NCBI RefSeq assembly: GCF_037948395.1
Contig: NZ_CP149940.1
Span: 4,278,001-4,342,000, forward strand
Length of the DNA stretch: 64,000 nucleotides
From: Serratia nevei
GTDB lineage: Bacteria; Pseudomonadota; Gammaproteobacteria; Enterobacterales; Enterobacteriaceae
Direction: 5' to 3'
Shown here: piece by piece, positions 41,435 to 50,109 of the stretch
How positions within the stretch are numbered: the stretch's first letter is position 1
Layout of the letters: every line of letters begins with the position of its first letter
Notes under the pieces: model-generated
Told to the model about the DNA's origin: nothing
The model's input: only the letters and a program-made list of their open reading frames with translations
Databases searched by the model: none
Program-made: the position numbers and the translations under genes

Positions 41435-42944
41435 TGACCGCCTCCGCCAGCTGTTGCTGGCTCACCTGCCCCGGCAGGTATTCGCCGATCACGCTGCCGC
41501 CGCTGAAGTGCAGCACCCGATCGCAGTTGTAATACACCTCCGGCACCTCGTCGGAGATCAGTAAAATGGCGATCCCCTCCTGCGCCAGCAGATGGATCAG
41601 TTGATAGATGCTGGCCTTGGCGCCAACGTCGACGCCGACGGTCGGCGAGTCGAGGATCAGGATCCGCGGCTGGGTCAGCACCCACTTGGCCAACACAATC
41701 TTTTGCTGATTGCCGCCGGACAGCGTCGAAACCGCCTGCTCCGGATCCGCCACCCGCACGCCAAGTTTGGCGATCCACTCCGCGACGATGCGATTCTTGC
41801 GGTAGTCGTCAATCAGGCGAAAACGCCCGCGCAGCTTATCGAGAATGGTCAGCACCGCGTTGTCCGCCACCGACTGTTGCTGCACCAGGCCGAGCGTCAG
41901 GCGATCCTCCGAGACGTAGCCGATACCGGCCTTGATCGCGTCCTCATGGCCGCGAAAGCGCACCGGTTTGCTGTCGAGGTAGAGCTTGCCGCTGTCCGGC
42001 CGGGTCATGCCGAACAGGCTCAGCGCCAGCTCGGTGCGCCCGGAGCCGAGCAGGCCGCATAGACCGAGCACCTCGCCCTGATGCAGCCGGAAGCTCACGT
42101 CCTGATACTGCCCGGTGCGGCTGAGGCGATCCGCCTCCAACATCACCCGATCCTTATTCATGCTCGGTGACTTCAGGCGATAGTCCAGCTTCAGACCGGT
42201 CATCAACTCGGTCAGACGATCGCCGGTGATCTCCGCCGCCGGCCAGGTGCCGATCTTGTTGCCGTCGCGGATCACCGTGACGCGATCCGAAATTTCCAGC
42301 ACCTCGTCCAGCCGGTGGCTGACGAACACCACGCAGATGCCTTTCGCTTTCAGGTAATCCACCGTGCGCAGCAGCTGATTGACCTCGGTGCGGGTCAGCG
42401 AGGCGGTTGGTTCATCCATGATCACCAGCCGCGCCTCCGCCACCAGCGCGCGGCAGATCGCCACCTGCTGGCGCTGGGCGATCGGCAGCTCCGCCACCCG
42501 TTTGTCGAGATCCAGATGGAAACTCAGCTCCTGCAACAGCCGCTCGGCGGTGCGCCGCAGCCGTGCCGGGCGGTACCATCCCAGCAGCCCATGCAGGTTG
42601 TGCTCGAAGGCGATGTTTTCCGCCACCGTCAGGTTGGGAAACAGCGACAGATCCTGGTAGATCACCTGAATGCCGAAGGCGCGCGCCTGATCCGGCGACA
42701 GCCGACCGAAGGTTTGCCCATCGATGGTGATGCGGCTGCCGTCGTCCGGTTGATACACGCCGGCGATCGCCTTGATCAACGTACTCTTGCCGCAGCCGTT
42801 GGTACCCGCCAGGCAGTGCACTTCCCCCGGCATCAGCGCCAGCGAGATAGCGTTCAGCGCACGCTGGCCGCCAAAGGTCATCGACAGCTGCTGCAGCGCG
42901 ATCAGCGGCGCGCCCTGCGTTGCCGTATTACCGGAAATCGCCAT
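41427..42944 (-). CDS. Sugar ABC transporter ATPase (RbsA/MglA type)
   Basis: 505 aa with two nucleotide-binding domains. Domain 1: Walker A GTNGCGKSTLIKA (~50), signature-like LPIAQRQQVAICRALV, Walker B RLVIMDEPTASL. Domain 2: degenerate Walker A GLLGSGRTELALSL, signature TLSGGNQQKIVLAKWV and Walker B RILILDSPTVGVDVGAK. This double-domain form is that of carbohydrate importers of the CUT2 class. Starts three bases after the binding-protein stop. Confidence 0.93.
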   Translation of the reverse strand: MAISGNTATQGAPLIALQQLSMTFGGQRALNAISLALMPGEVHCLAGTNGCGKSTLIKAIAGVYQPDDGSRITIDGQTFGRLSPDQARAFGIQVIYQDLSLFPNLTVAENIAFEHNLHGLLGWYRPARLRRTAERLLQELSFHLDLDKRVAELPIAQRQQVAICRALVAEARLVIMDEPTASLTRTEVNQLLRTVDYLKAKGICVVFVSHRLDEVLEISDRVTVIRDGNKIGTWPAAEITGDRLTELMTGLKLDYRLKSPSMNKDRVMLEADRLSRTGQYQDVSFRLHQGEVLGLCGLLGSGRTELALSLFGMTRPDSGKLYLDSKPVRFRGHEDAIKAGIGYVSEDRLTLGLVQQQSVADNAVLTILDKLRGRFRLIDDYRKNRIVAEWIAKLGVRVADPEQAVSTLSGGNQQKIVLAKWVLTQPRILILDSPTVGVDVGAKASIYQLIHLLAQEGIAILLISDEVPEVYYNCDRVLHFSGGSVIGEYLPGQVSQQQLAEAVNA

Positions 42945-42946
42945 GA

Positions 42947-43930
42947 TTACAGCCCCATCTTCACCAGCTTCGGCAGGTTTTGCTTATCCAGGCTTTCGGT
43001 GGCGTTGCCGAGAATGGTGTGCTGCTGCGCATCCACCTGCACCTTGCCCATGCCTTCGATGGTCATGCCGTCGGTGATTTTTTCTCCCTTATGCATCATG
43101 TCGGCGATGCGCACGAACACTTCGCCCGCCACCAGCGGATTCCAGATATAGCCACCCTTGATGGCGCCACGGTTGACCAGCGAAGCGCCCTGGCCCGGGC
43201 TGAACGGCCCGATGACGCAGATATCGTTGCTTTTGCCGCGGTTGAGCACCGCGCGCCCGGCGCCGATCGGCCCCTGTGAACCAAAGGCCAGCACGCCTTT
43301 CAGATCGGGATATTTGGCCATCAGATCGTTGGTGGTGCGCACGCTGTCATCCAGCGATTCGCCCACGCCGAACTTGTCGCCCACCAGCTGCATGTTCGGG
43401 TAGTGCTGCTTCTGGTAGTTGATCGCCGAGTCTGACCAGGTGATGTGCAGCGGCACCGTCAGGCTGCCGACATACACCGCGTACTTGCCCTGCTCTTTCA
43501 TGCAGGCGGCCAGCGCTTTCATGTGGTTGACGCCGTGCTGCGAGGCGTCCACCAGCTCAAAGTCCCAGTCGGCGTACTTTTGGCCGGGGGATTCGTGCAC
43601 GATCACCTTGATGCCCGCTTCCTGCGCGCGCTTGAGCACCGGCTCCAGCACCCGGGCGTCGTTCGGCACCACGCCGATGATGTCCACCTTCTGCGCGATC
43701 AGATCTTCGATGGCGCGCACCTGCAGCGCCGGGTCCGCCGCCGTCGGCCCGACCATCCAGGCGTCGATGCCGCGTTTGGCGCCCTCGCTTTTGATGCCGG
43801 CCTCCATGGCGTTGAACCAGGGAATGCCGCCGATCTTCACTACCACGCCCATTTTCAGCTTGTCCGCCGCCTGCGCGGAGACCGAAAGCAGCAGCGAGGC
43901 AAACAGACCGACCAGTACGGATTTTTTCAT
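42947..43930 (-). CDS. Periplasmic sugar-binding protein (CUT2/LsrB-like)
   Basis: 327 aa. Signal peptide MKKSVLVGLFASLLLSVSAQ with cleavage after AQA. The mature part is a Peripla_BP_4 fold: VVKIGGIPWFNAMEAGIKSE, GPTAADPALQVRAIEDLIAQ and VDIIGVVPNDARVLEPVLKR, a wording close to LsrB/RhaS-type binding proteins. It delivers a sugar to the permeases. The ligand cannot be read from sequence; neighbours point to a rare hexose such as allulose or allose. Confidence 0.9.
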   Translation of the reverse strand: MKKSVLVGLFASLLLSVSAQAADKLKMGVVVKIGGIPWFNAMEAGIKSEGAKRGIDAWMVGPTAADPALQVRAIEDLIAQKVDIIGVVPNDARVLEPVLKRAQEAGIKVIVHESPGQKYADWDFELVDASQHGVNHMKALAACMKEQGKYAVYVGSLTVPLHITWSDSAINYQKQHYPNMQLVGDKFGVGESLDDSVRTTNDLMAKYPDLKGVLAFGSQGPIGAGRAVLNRGKSNDICVIGPFSPGQGASLVNRGAIKGGYIWNPLVAGEVFVRIADMMHKGEKITDGMTIEGMGKVQVDAQQHTILGNATESLDKQNLPKLVKMGL

Positions 43931-43977
43931 TGTTCTCTCTCCACAAGTGTTGGCTGTAATAAGGGTTTTCGTTGTTG

Positions 43978-44796
43978 TTATCGCGCCGCCTTTTTCGCGG
44001 CGGGTGAAACTTCAATCACGTCTACGTTGTTCCAGGCCAGTTCCTGACGAAATTCGTCGTCGCTGAGCCGATCGGTGATTAAGGTATCTATCTCCCGGTA
44101 GTGGCAGATGCGCGCGAACGAGCGGCGGCCGAACTTGTTGCTATCCACCAGCAGGAACTTGCGCTCCGACGCCAGCAGCATCTGCTGCTTCAACCGCGCA
44201 TGGTGCTCGTTGCTCTCGCGGATGCCGCCGTCCTGACAGATGCCGTGGCAGGAGAAGAACAGCTTGTTGATCACAAACTCCTTCAACATCTGTTCCGCCA
44301 GCACGCCGATAAAATCCTCGTACTTGGCGGAATACTCGCCCCCCAGTCCGATGGTGCGCACGTTGGCCTTGCAGGCCAGCGTCTGGATGATGTGCAGCGA
44401 GTTGGTCAATACCACCAGAGAGATATCCGGCAGTTGGCGCGCCAAAAACCAGCTGGTGGAGCTGCTGTCCAGCAGCAGACAATCCCCCGGCGCGATAAAT
44501 TCCAGCGCGCGTTTGGCGATGCGCGTTTTCTGCTCCGGCGCCTCGTTGCTGCGCTGGCGGAAAGATTCCCCCTGGTCTATCTCGGCGGGCACATAGGTTT
44601 TCTCCACCGCCGGCGGCTCGACGAACACCGCACCGCCGTGGCTGCGCAGCAGCAGGCCGCGCCGTTCCAGCAAGGCCAAATCACGCCGCGCCGTCTCGAT
44701 AGAGATATGGCACAGCTGCGCCACCTCCTGCACCATCACGCGGCCGCGCTGGCTCAAGACTTCGGTGATAAAGCGATGACGTTCTACAGGCAGCAT
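43978..44796 (-). CDS. DeoR-family transcriptional regulator of the sugar operon
   Basis: 272 aa. N-terminal HTH_DeoR: HRFITEVLSQRGRVMVQEVA, LCHISIETARRDLALLERRG, LLLRSHGGAV. C-terminal sugar-phosphate sensor domain with the LDSSSTSWFLA loop (~110) and the SCHGICQDGGIRESN region (~195). It probably represses the operon until a sugar phosphate binds. First gene, 47 bases before the binding protein; repeated TGACCGTT half-sites lie upstream. Confidence 0.88.
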   Translation of the reverse strand: MLPVERHRFITEVLSQRGRVMVQEVAQLCHISIETARRDLALLERRGLLLRSHGGAVFVEPPAVEKTYVPAEIDQGESFRQRSNEAPEQKTRIAKRALEFIAPGDCLLLDSSSTSWFLARQLPDISLVVLTNSLHIIQTLACKANVRTIGLGGEYSAKYEDFIGVLAEQMLKEFVINKLFFSCHGICQDGGIRESNEHHARLKQQMLLASERKFLLVDSNKFGRRSFARICHYREIDTLITDRLSDDEFRQELAWNNVDVIEVSPAAKKAAR

Positions 44797-45150
44797 GTTT
44801 CTTTTCTCCTCCAGGACGATGATTACGATATCGATTTGCCGCGCCGCGTTTTGCGCGCAGACGCAAAGCGCATCGCCCCGCGATCGGTCAACGATGGCGG
44901 TGTGATAGTTGTCAAAAAAATCGGGAAGGAAATGAAATGAATAATTACGAAAGTGTGGAGTAACAGGCAGTTATGATGCGTGTGCGTCTTAGACAGACAG
45001 GAGAGAAACGGTAAACGGTCACAATTCCACGTTCCGCAACATGACCGTTAATGACCGTTTTTGTGGTTTTGACCGAACGCTGCCGAGCGGCAGCTAATGC
45101 TGGTAGGCAATACACTCCGCACGACGGGATGTCAAAACCCCCTCATGCGT
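44797..45150. promoter_or_regulatory. Promoter region of the sugar operon with repeated operators
   Basis: A 354-bp gap without a gene. It holds half-sites AACGGT (45007-45012), AACGGTCA (45014-45021), TGACCGTT (45042-45049, 45052-45059) and TGACCGAAC (45070-45078), i.e. two tandem pairs facing each other. The DeoR-type regulator next door is the likely ligand. GCTGCC-GAGC-GGCAGC (45079-45094) is a hairpin, possibly the SDR gene's terminator. Confidence 0.6.
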
Positions 45151-45897
45151 TCAACGCCCGCCTGCGGCCTCGATAAAAGTGCCGGTCACGTAAGACGCAG
45201 CGTCAGACAGCAGCCAGGCGATCGCCTCCGCCACTTCCTGCGGCTGCCCGCCGCGCTGCATCGGTAAACTGTCCTTCACGCGATCCACCCGGCCGGGCTC
45301 GCCGCCGCTGGCGTGCATCTCGGTATAGATGAATCCGGGCCGCACGCCGTTGACGCGGATGCCCTGCGCCGCCACCTCGCGTGATAACCCGATGGTCAGG
45401 GTATCGACGGCGCCTTTCGAGGCGGCGTAATCGACGTATTCTCCGGCAGCCCCCAACCGGGACGCCGCGGAGGAAACGTTGACGATAGCGCCTCCCTGCC
45501 CGCCATGGCGCAGCGCCATGCGCTTCACCGCCTCGCGGCAACACAGGAAGTAACCGGTCACGTTGGTGCCGAGCACCTGATTGATGCGCTCGGCGGTTAA
45601 TTGTTCAATGTTCGCCTGCTGGAACAGAATCCCGGCATTGTTGACCAGCGCGCTGAGCGTGCCCAGCCCGGCGTCCAGCGCAGCGAACATCGCCATCACC
45701 TGTGCTTCATCGGCCACGTCGGCCTGCAGCGCCAGCGCCTTGCCGCCCTGCGCCTCAATCTCCGCCACCACCTGCCGCGCCGCGCTTTCGTCGCGCAGGT
45801 AATTCACCCCCACCGCATAGCCCTGCCGGGCCAGCAGCAAAGCGGTCGCACGACCAATTCCCCGGCTCGCGCCTGTGACCAATGCCACTTTCGTCAT
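45151..45897 (-). CDS. Short-chain dehydrogenase/reductase (248 aa)
   Basis: Classical SDR: NAD(P) loop VTGASRGIGRATALLLARQG, NNAG in LSALVNNAGILFQ, catalytic Ser in NVSSAASRLGAAGEYVDYAA and the YxxxK pair in VDYAASKGAVDTL. The arginine in the loop (ASRG) suggests NADPH. FabG-like in pattern (glucose dehydrogenase/ketoacyl reductase group), but the substrate is unknown. Single gene, with an operator-rich region downstream. Confidence 0.88.
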   Translation of the reverse strand: MTKVALVTGASRGIGRATALLLARQGYAVGVNYLRDESAARQVVAEIEAQGGKALALQADVADEAQVMAMFAALDAGLGTLSALVNNAGILFQQANIEQLTAERINQVLGTNVTGYFLCCREAVKRMALRHGGQGGAIVNVSSAASRLGAAGEYVDYAASKGAVDTLTIGLSREVAAQGIRVNGVRPGFIYTEMHASGGEPGRVDRVKDSLPMQRGGQPQEVAEAIAWLLSDAASYVTGTFIEAAGGR

Positions 45898-45992
45898 ATT
45901 GTTTTTCTCTGCTTGGCGATATCAACACAGCGGCCTGTGCACAGGCGCCCCGTTTGCCCGTCAGAGTATAGAGCCACGCGCTAAAAAACGCT

Positions 45993-46226
45993 TTAAAGCT
46001 GAGCCAGGCGGCGCAGCTGCTTTTTAATGCGCGCTTTGACGCAGCCGTAGGCGTCCGGCGTCGTCACCTGATGCCCCCGTTGTAAGCCGGCAGCATGCAG
46101 GCCGCTATGGCCATGGCTCTGGGCGTCGCCGCGAAAAGACAGCATCAACAGAACGAGCACGGCCGCCACGCCTGCATATATCAGCCGCCGCGAGGTGCCC
46201 GCGAGCGGGGAACCGTCAGTCTGCAT
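45993..46226 (-). CDS. Hypothetical small membrane protein (77 aa)
   Basis: Start at ATG 46226, with GGAGCG four bases upstream; the longer frame to 46280 lacks a ribosome site. One hydrophobic helix (LIYAGVAAVLVLLMLSF), then a His/Gly-rich stretch (GDAQSHGHSGLHAAGLQRGH) that could bind metal, and a basic C-terminus. It is transcribed divergently from the two-component genes (190 bp apart), so it might be one of their targets. Family unknown. Confidence 0.6.
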   Translation of the reverse strand: MQTDGSPLAGTSRRLIYAGVAAVLVLLMLSFRGDAQSHGHSGLHAAGLQRGHQVTTPDAYGCVKARIKKQLRRLAQL

Positions 46227-46415
46227 GTTTCGCTCCTTCTGTTGTGGTATCGAATGGCAGCAAAATAACTGAAATTCCACCGCGTTCCCTTAACGCGAGA
46301 TTAAAGCCAGATTAAGGTTTGCTTAAGAACGCGCAGGCAAAGCGAGTTTCCCCGTTGTCTTCCCGGCAGGGTTATAGTTAGATAATCGCGACTTGAAGAT
46401 CTCAGCGGAACAAAC

Positions 46416-47075
46416 GTGAACATACTGTTGGTGGAAGACGACCTGCAATTAGGCAAGGCGCTGTGCCGCGCATTGGAGCTCACCGGCTTTAATTTGTGCT
46501 GGGTGCGCCTGCTCGCGGACGCGGAAAATAAACTTTCACCCGGCGGGTTCGATCTGATGCTGTTGGATCTTACGCTGCCGGACGGCGACGGTTTGCAAAA
46601 GCTAATCGCCTGGCGCGCCGCCGGGCAAAATATCCCCATCATCATCCTGACCGCCCGCGACCGCATCGAAAGCCTGGTGAACAGCCTGGATTCCGGCGCG
46701 GACGACTTTCTGGCCAAACCCTTTGCGCTGCCCGAGCTCATCTCACGCGTCAAGGCGGTCAACCGACGCATGGCGGGCTTCGCTTCGCAAACCTGGAGCC
46801 TCGGCACGCTGTATCTCGACCCGGTAAACCATCAGGTGACGCTGGATAACGAACTGCTGATGCTGTCGAAAAAAGAGTATCACCTGCTGCACGAGCTGAT
46901 GCGCTGTGCCGGCACCGTGGTGCGCAAAGCGGTGTTGGAACAGCGGCTGTTCGGCCACGGCGACAGCGTGGAAAGCAACTCGCTGGAAGTGCACATGCAT
47001 AATTTACGGCGCAAGATCGGTAAAGAAAGAATTATTACCGTACGCGGCATTGGTTATTTGCTGAAGAAAGAGTAG
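46416..47075 (+). CDS. OmpR-type response regulator (QseB/PmrA-like)
   Basis: 219 aa; starts at GTG 46416. Receiver: VEDDLQLGKALCRALE, phospho-Asp in MLLDLTLPDGDGL (~51), switch Lys in FLAKPFALPEL. Winged-helix effector domain ends in SLEVHMHNLRRKIGKERIIT, VRGIGYLLKKE. The sensor follows four bases later. Target genes cannot be told; the divergent small membrane protein and the downstream GNAT gene are candidates. Confidence 0.85.
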   Translation: MNILLVEDDLQLGKALCRALELTGFNLCWVRLLADAENKLSPGGFDLMLLDLTLPDGDGLQKLIAWRAAGQNIPIIILTARDRIESLVNSLDSGADDFLAKPFALPELISRVKAVNRRMAGFASQTWSLGTLYLDPVNHQVTLDNELLMLSKKEYHLLHELMRCAGTVVRKAVLEQRLFGHGDSVESNSLEVHMHNLRRKIGKERIITVRGIGYLLKKE

Positions 47076-47079
47076 CAGG

Positions 47080-48489
47080 ATGATCGGTTTCAAATCCTTC
47101 TTTATGCGCACCATTATTTTCCAGGTCCTGGCCATTTTATTATTGTGGGGGATCCTCGTCGCCTGGGTGAAATATTGGTATTACCCCGACATGGAAAAAT
47201 ATTTCGATAACCAGCAACGCATTGTCGCTGTGGGTATCGCCAATATTCTCGATGAAACCGGCACCGACAATATCGATTACCGCGGCATCATCAAGACCAT
47301 TGAAGGCATGTACATTGATTCCATCAATAACGGCATGCAGGATCAAATCGATTACCACCCGCTGTTCGTGGTTTACGATCGGGACAACCGGGTGCTTTAC
47401 AGTTCGCAAACGCAGGGAGAACCGCTGCGCCTGCCGCCTTCGGTGCTGTCCGGCTCCGTTAAGTACGCCGGCGCCAACTGGCATCTTGCCGGCAGCTGGA
47501 GCGAAAAGCGCCAATATCGGGTGATCGTCGGCGAGTCGTTCAACGATCGCACCACGCTGTTCGGTAACCCGGCGGAAAGCACCGCCATGCCGCTGCTGGG
47601 CATTCTGGCGGCGATCATCATCACCCTGCTGTTTACCGCCTACTTCAGCCTGCGGCCGCTGCGCCAGATCGCCCGCACCATCTCCGATCGCCAGCCGGGT
47701 AACCTGTCGCCGATCAACGTCAGCGAGCAGTATCAGGAAATCCGGCCGGTGGTGGTGGAGGTCAACAAGCTGATGGCGCGCATCGACGCCGCCAACCAGC
47801 GCGAAAAACGCTTTATGGCCGATGCGGCACACGAACTGCGCACGCCGATCGCCGCCGTGCTGGCGCAGCTGCATCTGCTGACCCAGGTCTCGGAGCAGCA
47901 GGAGCGCCGGGAGATCATCGGCGACATGCAGCAGGGGCTGGATCGCGCGGCGTCGCTGTCGCGCCAGCTGATCAACCTGGCCAAGCTGGAGGCGGAGGAT
48001 TTTCCGCTGAAAATCGAGGCGGTGGACATCTACGCCGACATTGGCAAATGCATCGCGCAGCACGTCCCCTATGCGCTGGAAAAGGATGTGGAACTTTCAC
48101 TCGACGGCAGCGAGGACGTGGTGATAAACACCGATCGCCATGCGCTGATCGCCATCTTCACCAATCTGCTGGACAACGCGCTCAAGTACGCGCCGCCCGG
48201 TAGCCGCATCGAAGCCAATATCCGTTCGCTGGCACCGCTCGGCTGCTATATTACGTTGCGCGACAACGGCCCCGGAGTGAGCGAAGAGCACCTTCCGCGC
48301 CTGTTTGAACGCTTTTACCGCGTGCCCGGCACGCAGCAAACCGGCAGCGGGCTGGGATTGGCCATCGCCCGGAACCTGGCCGACAAAATCGGCGCGCAGC
48401 TGCGCGTCACTGAAGGCCTCGACGATCGCGGCATCGGTTTTATTATCGATTTGCCGGAAAGTTACCGGCCACAGACTGAGAGTGAATAA
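47080..48489 (+). CDS. Sensor histidine kinase of the QseC/PmrB type
   Basis: 469 aa. Two membrane helices (FQVLAILLLWGILVAWVKYW and MPLLGILAAIIITLLFTAYF), a ~130-residue periplasmic sensor between them, HAMP, phospho-accepting His in FMADAAHELRTPIAAVLAQL and ATPase boxes TNLLDNALKYAPPG, LRDNGPGVSEEHLPRLFERF, GSGLGLAIARNLA. It phosphorylates the regulator before it. The signal is unknown. Confidence 0.87.
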   Translation: MIGFKSFFMRTIIFQVLAILLLWGILVAWVKYWYYPDMEKYFDNQQRIVAVGIANILDETGTDNIDYRGIIKTIEGMYIDSINNGMQDQIDYHPLFVVYDRDNRVLYSSQTQGEPLRLPPSVLSGSVKYAGANWHLAGSWSEKRQYRVIVGESFNDRTTLFGNPAESTAMPLLGILAAIIITLLFTAYFSLRPLRQIARTISDRQPGNLSPINVSEQYQEIRPVVVEVNKLMARIDAANQREKRFMADAAHELRTPIAAVLAQLHLLTQVSEQQERREIIGDMQQGLDRAASLSRQLINLAKLEAEDFPLKIEAVDIYADIGKCIAQHVPYALEKDVELSLDGSEDVVINTDRHALIAIFTNLLDNALKYAPPGSRIEANIRSLAPLGCYITLRDNGPGVSEEHLPRLFERFYRVPGTQQTGSGLGLAIARNLADKIGAQLRVTEGLDDRGIGFIIDLPESYRPQTESE

Positions 48490-48494
48490 CGATC

Positions 48495-49025
48495 ATGAGC
48501 GCCCCTGTTCTGCTGCAGCGGCAGCAACTCGACCGCCTATGGGATATCGACCGCAGTGAAGTCATCGACACCCTGTATCGCCTGCAGGACGGCAAGCTGC
48601 AAGCCTACCCGGACTACTACGACGTGCGCGGTTGGGATCCGCACGACCAGGAAACCTATACGCCAATCCACGAAGCCTGCTTCGATCGCGGCGGCGCGTT
48701 CTTCGCGCGGTTCGAAGGCGAGGAGATCGTCGCGGCGGCGGCGCTGGACACCGAGCCGCGCGGCCCGCAGCGGGATCTGCGCCAGCTGCTGTTCTTTTAC
48801 GTCAGCGCGCACCAACGCGGCCTGGGGCTGGGCAAGCAGCTGTTTCAACTCTGCCTGCGTCAGGCGGCGCAGGAAGGCGCCGCCGGGCTATACGTCTCCT
48901 CCATCCCTAACAAAAGCACCGTAGACTTCTATCTGGCGCAGGGCTGCCGGCTCATCGAGCGCCCGGATGCCGAGCTGTTCGCCCGTGAGCCGGAGGATAT
49001 TCACCTGGTCTGCCCTTGCCGTTAA
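48495..49025 (+). CDS. GNAT-family N-acetyltransferase (176 aa)
   Basis: Acetyl-CoA motif A is clear: FFYVSAHQRGLGLGKQLFQL (R/QxxGxG). The following AAQEGAAGLYVSSIPNKSTV and FYLAQGCRLIERP are the usual strand and Tyr-containing end. The N-terminal part (HDQETYTPIHEACFDRGGAF) is the variable acceptor side, so the substrate is unknown. It begins five bases after the kinase stop and is probably in the same transcript. Confidence 0.85.
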   Translation: MSAPVLLQRQQLDRLWDIDRSEVIDTLYRLQDGKLQAYPDYYDVRGWDPHDQETYTPIHEACFDRGGAFFARFEGEEIVAAAALDTEPRGPQRDLRQLLFFYVSAHQRGLGLGKQLFQLCLRQAAQEGAAGLYVSSIPNKSTVDFYLAQGCRLIERPDAELFAREPEDIHLVCPCR

Positions 49026-49035
49026 CGGCAAGGGC

Positions 49036-50001
49036 CTAACGGGCGATGCGTATCACCGAACGCACGTCGCTTTTCTTGTTCAGATCCCACACCTCGGCGA
49101 TCTCCGCCAACGCGTGCTCCTGCGTCTCGATAGTGAGCGCGCCCGTCGCCGCCAGCGCCAGAATTTCGGTCGCGTAGCGCTGCATCTCCGGGATCGGCGG
49201 GAAGTTGCCGGTGCCGCTGCCGAGGATCTGCAGCTGATTGCTGCGCAATACCGCCGCCGGCAGCCGGATGTCCGGCGCGGCCATCGAGCCGACGTTGACC
49301 AGGCGAATGCCGCGCCCGCCGGCGTAAGACGAGAGATCGTGATTATTGAGCGTCGCGAGCAGCGCTTCGGTCGCCGGGCCCCAGATATAATCGACGATCA
49401 CCTGATAACCGCCCGGCCCCGCCGCCGCCGCGAAGGCCTGCGTCAGCGCCTCGCCCTGCAGGCTCAGATCCACCGTGGCATCCACGCCCAACGCCTCCAA
49501 CACGCTCAGCCGACGGCCGGCGGCAACGATGCGCCCGGCTCCCGCCTGACGCGCCGCCGCAACCGCCAGTTTGCCCGAGGTGCCGGTAGCGCCGATGATC
49601 AGCACCGTTTCACCGGGCTGCAGATCCGCTCGCCAGCGCAGCGGCAGCCAGGCGGCGAAGGCCGGGTTGATCAGCGCCGCCGCCGTGGCGTCGTCTACCG
49701 CCTCCGGCACCGGCACCGTCCATGACGCGACGCTGCGCTCAGCCATCGCACCGTAAGGACGGCGGAAGGAGGCGAAATAGACCCGTTGCCCGTCGGCCGT
49801 CCGGCCCACGCCGTCGGTGCCGGGCACAATCGGCAGCTGCTTGGGGCTGGAGTAATGGGTGCCGGCGACGGTAGCGCGATCCAGCTGTTTGATGCCGGCC
49901 GCCAGAACCTCGATCGGCACTTCATTCGCCTGCGCCTGGGGCTCCTCAAAGGTGCCGAAAACCGGGGCTTGCCCCAGCGCTGTTACGATTGCCGCTTGCA
50001 T
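49036..50001 (-). CDS. Zinc-type alcohol dehydrogenase/quinone oxidoreductase family protein (321 aa)
   Basis: MDR superfamily: GroES-like N-terminus (PIVPGTDGVGRTADGQRVYF) and Rossmann domain with VLIIGATGTSGKLAVAAARQ. The cysteine and histidine residues of the catalytic zinc site are not seen, so it is more like NADPH quinone oxidoreductases. Substrate unknown. Single gene, convergent with the GNAT gene and followed upstream by the gcv terminator. Confidence 0.85.
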   Translation of the reverse strand: MQAAIVTALGQAPVFGTFEEPQAQANEVPIEVLAAGIKQLDRATVAGTHYSSPKQLPIVPGTDGVGRTADGQRVYFASFRRPYGAMAERSVASWTVPVPEAVDDATAAALINPAFAAWLPLRWRADLQPGETVLIIGATGTSGKLAVAAARQAGAGRIVAAGRRLSVLEALGVDATVDLSLQGEALTQAFAAAAGPGGYQVIVDYIWGPATEALLATLNNHDLSSYAGGRGIRLVNVGSMAAPDIRLPAAVLRSNQLQILGSGTGNFPPIPEMQRYATEILALAATGALTIETQEHALAEIAEVWDLNKKSDVRSVIRIAR

Positions 50002-50059
50002 GGTGACTCCTCAAATCGTGGGAACGTACAGAAAAGAATAGGCCGCAATAAAATAAAAA

Positions 50060-50084
50060 GGGACACCGCATGATGCGGTGTCCC
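50060..50084 (-). terminator. Terminator of the gcvTHP operon
   Basis: GGGACACCGCA-TGA-TGCGGTGTCCC is an 11-bp perfect stem; on the minus strand it is followed by TTTTTATTTTATT. It lies 26 bases after the gcvP stop. Confidence 0.93.
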
Positions 50085-50109
50085 CCGAACACAAACTTTG
50101 CCGAACGTG

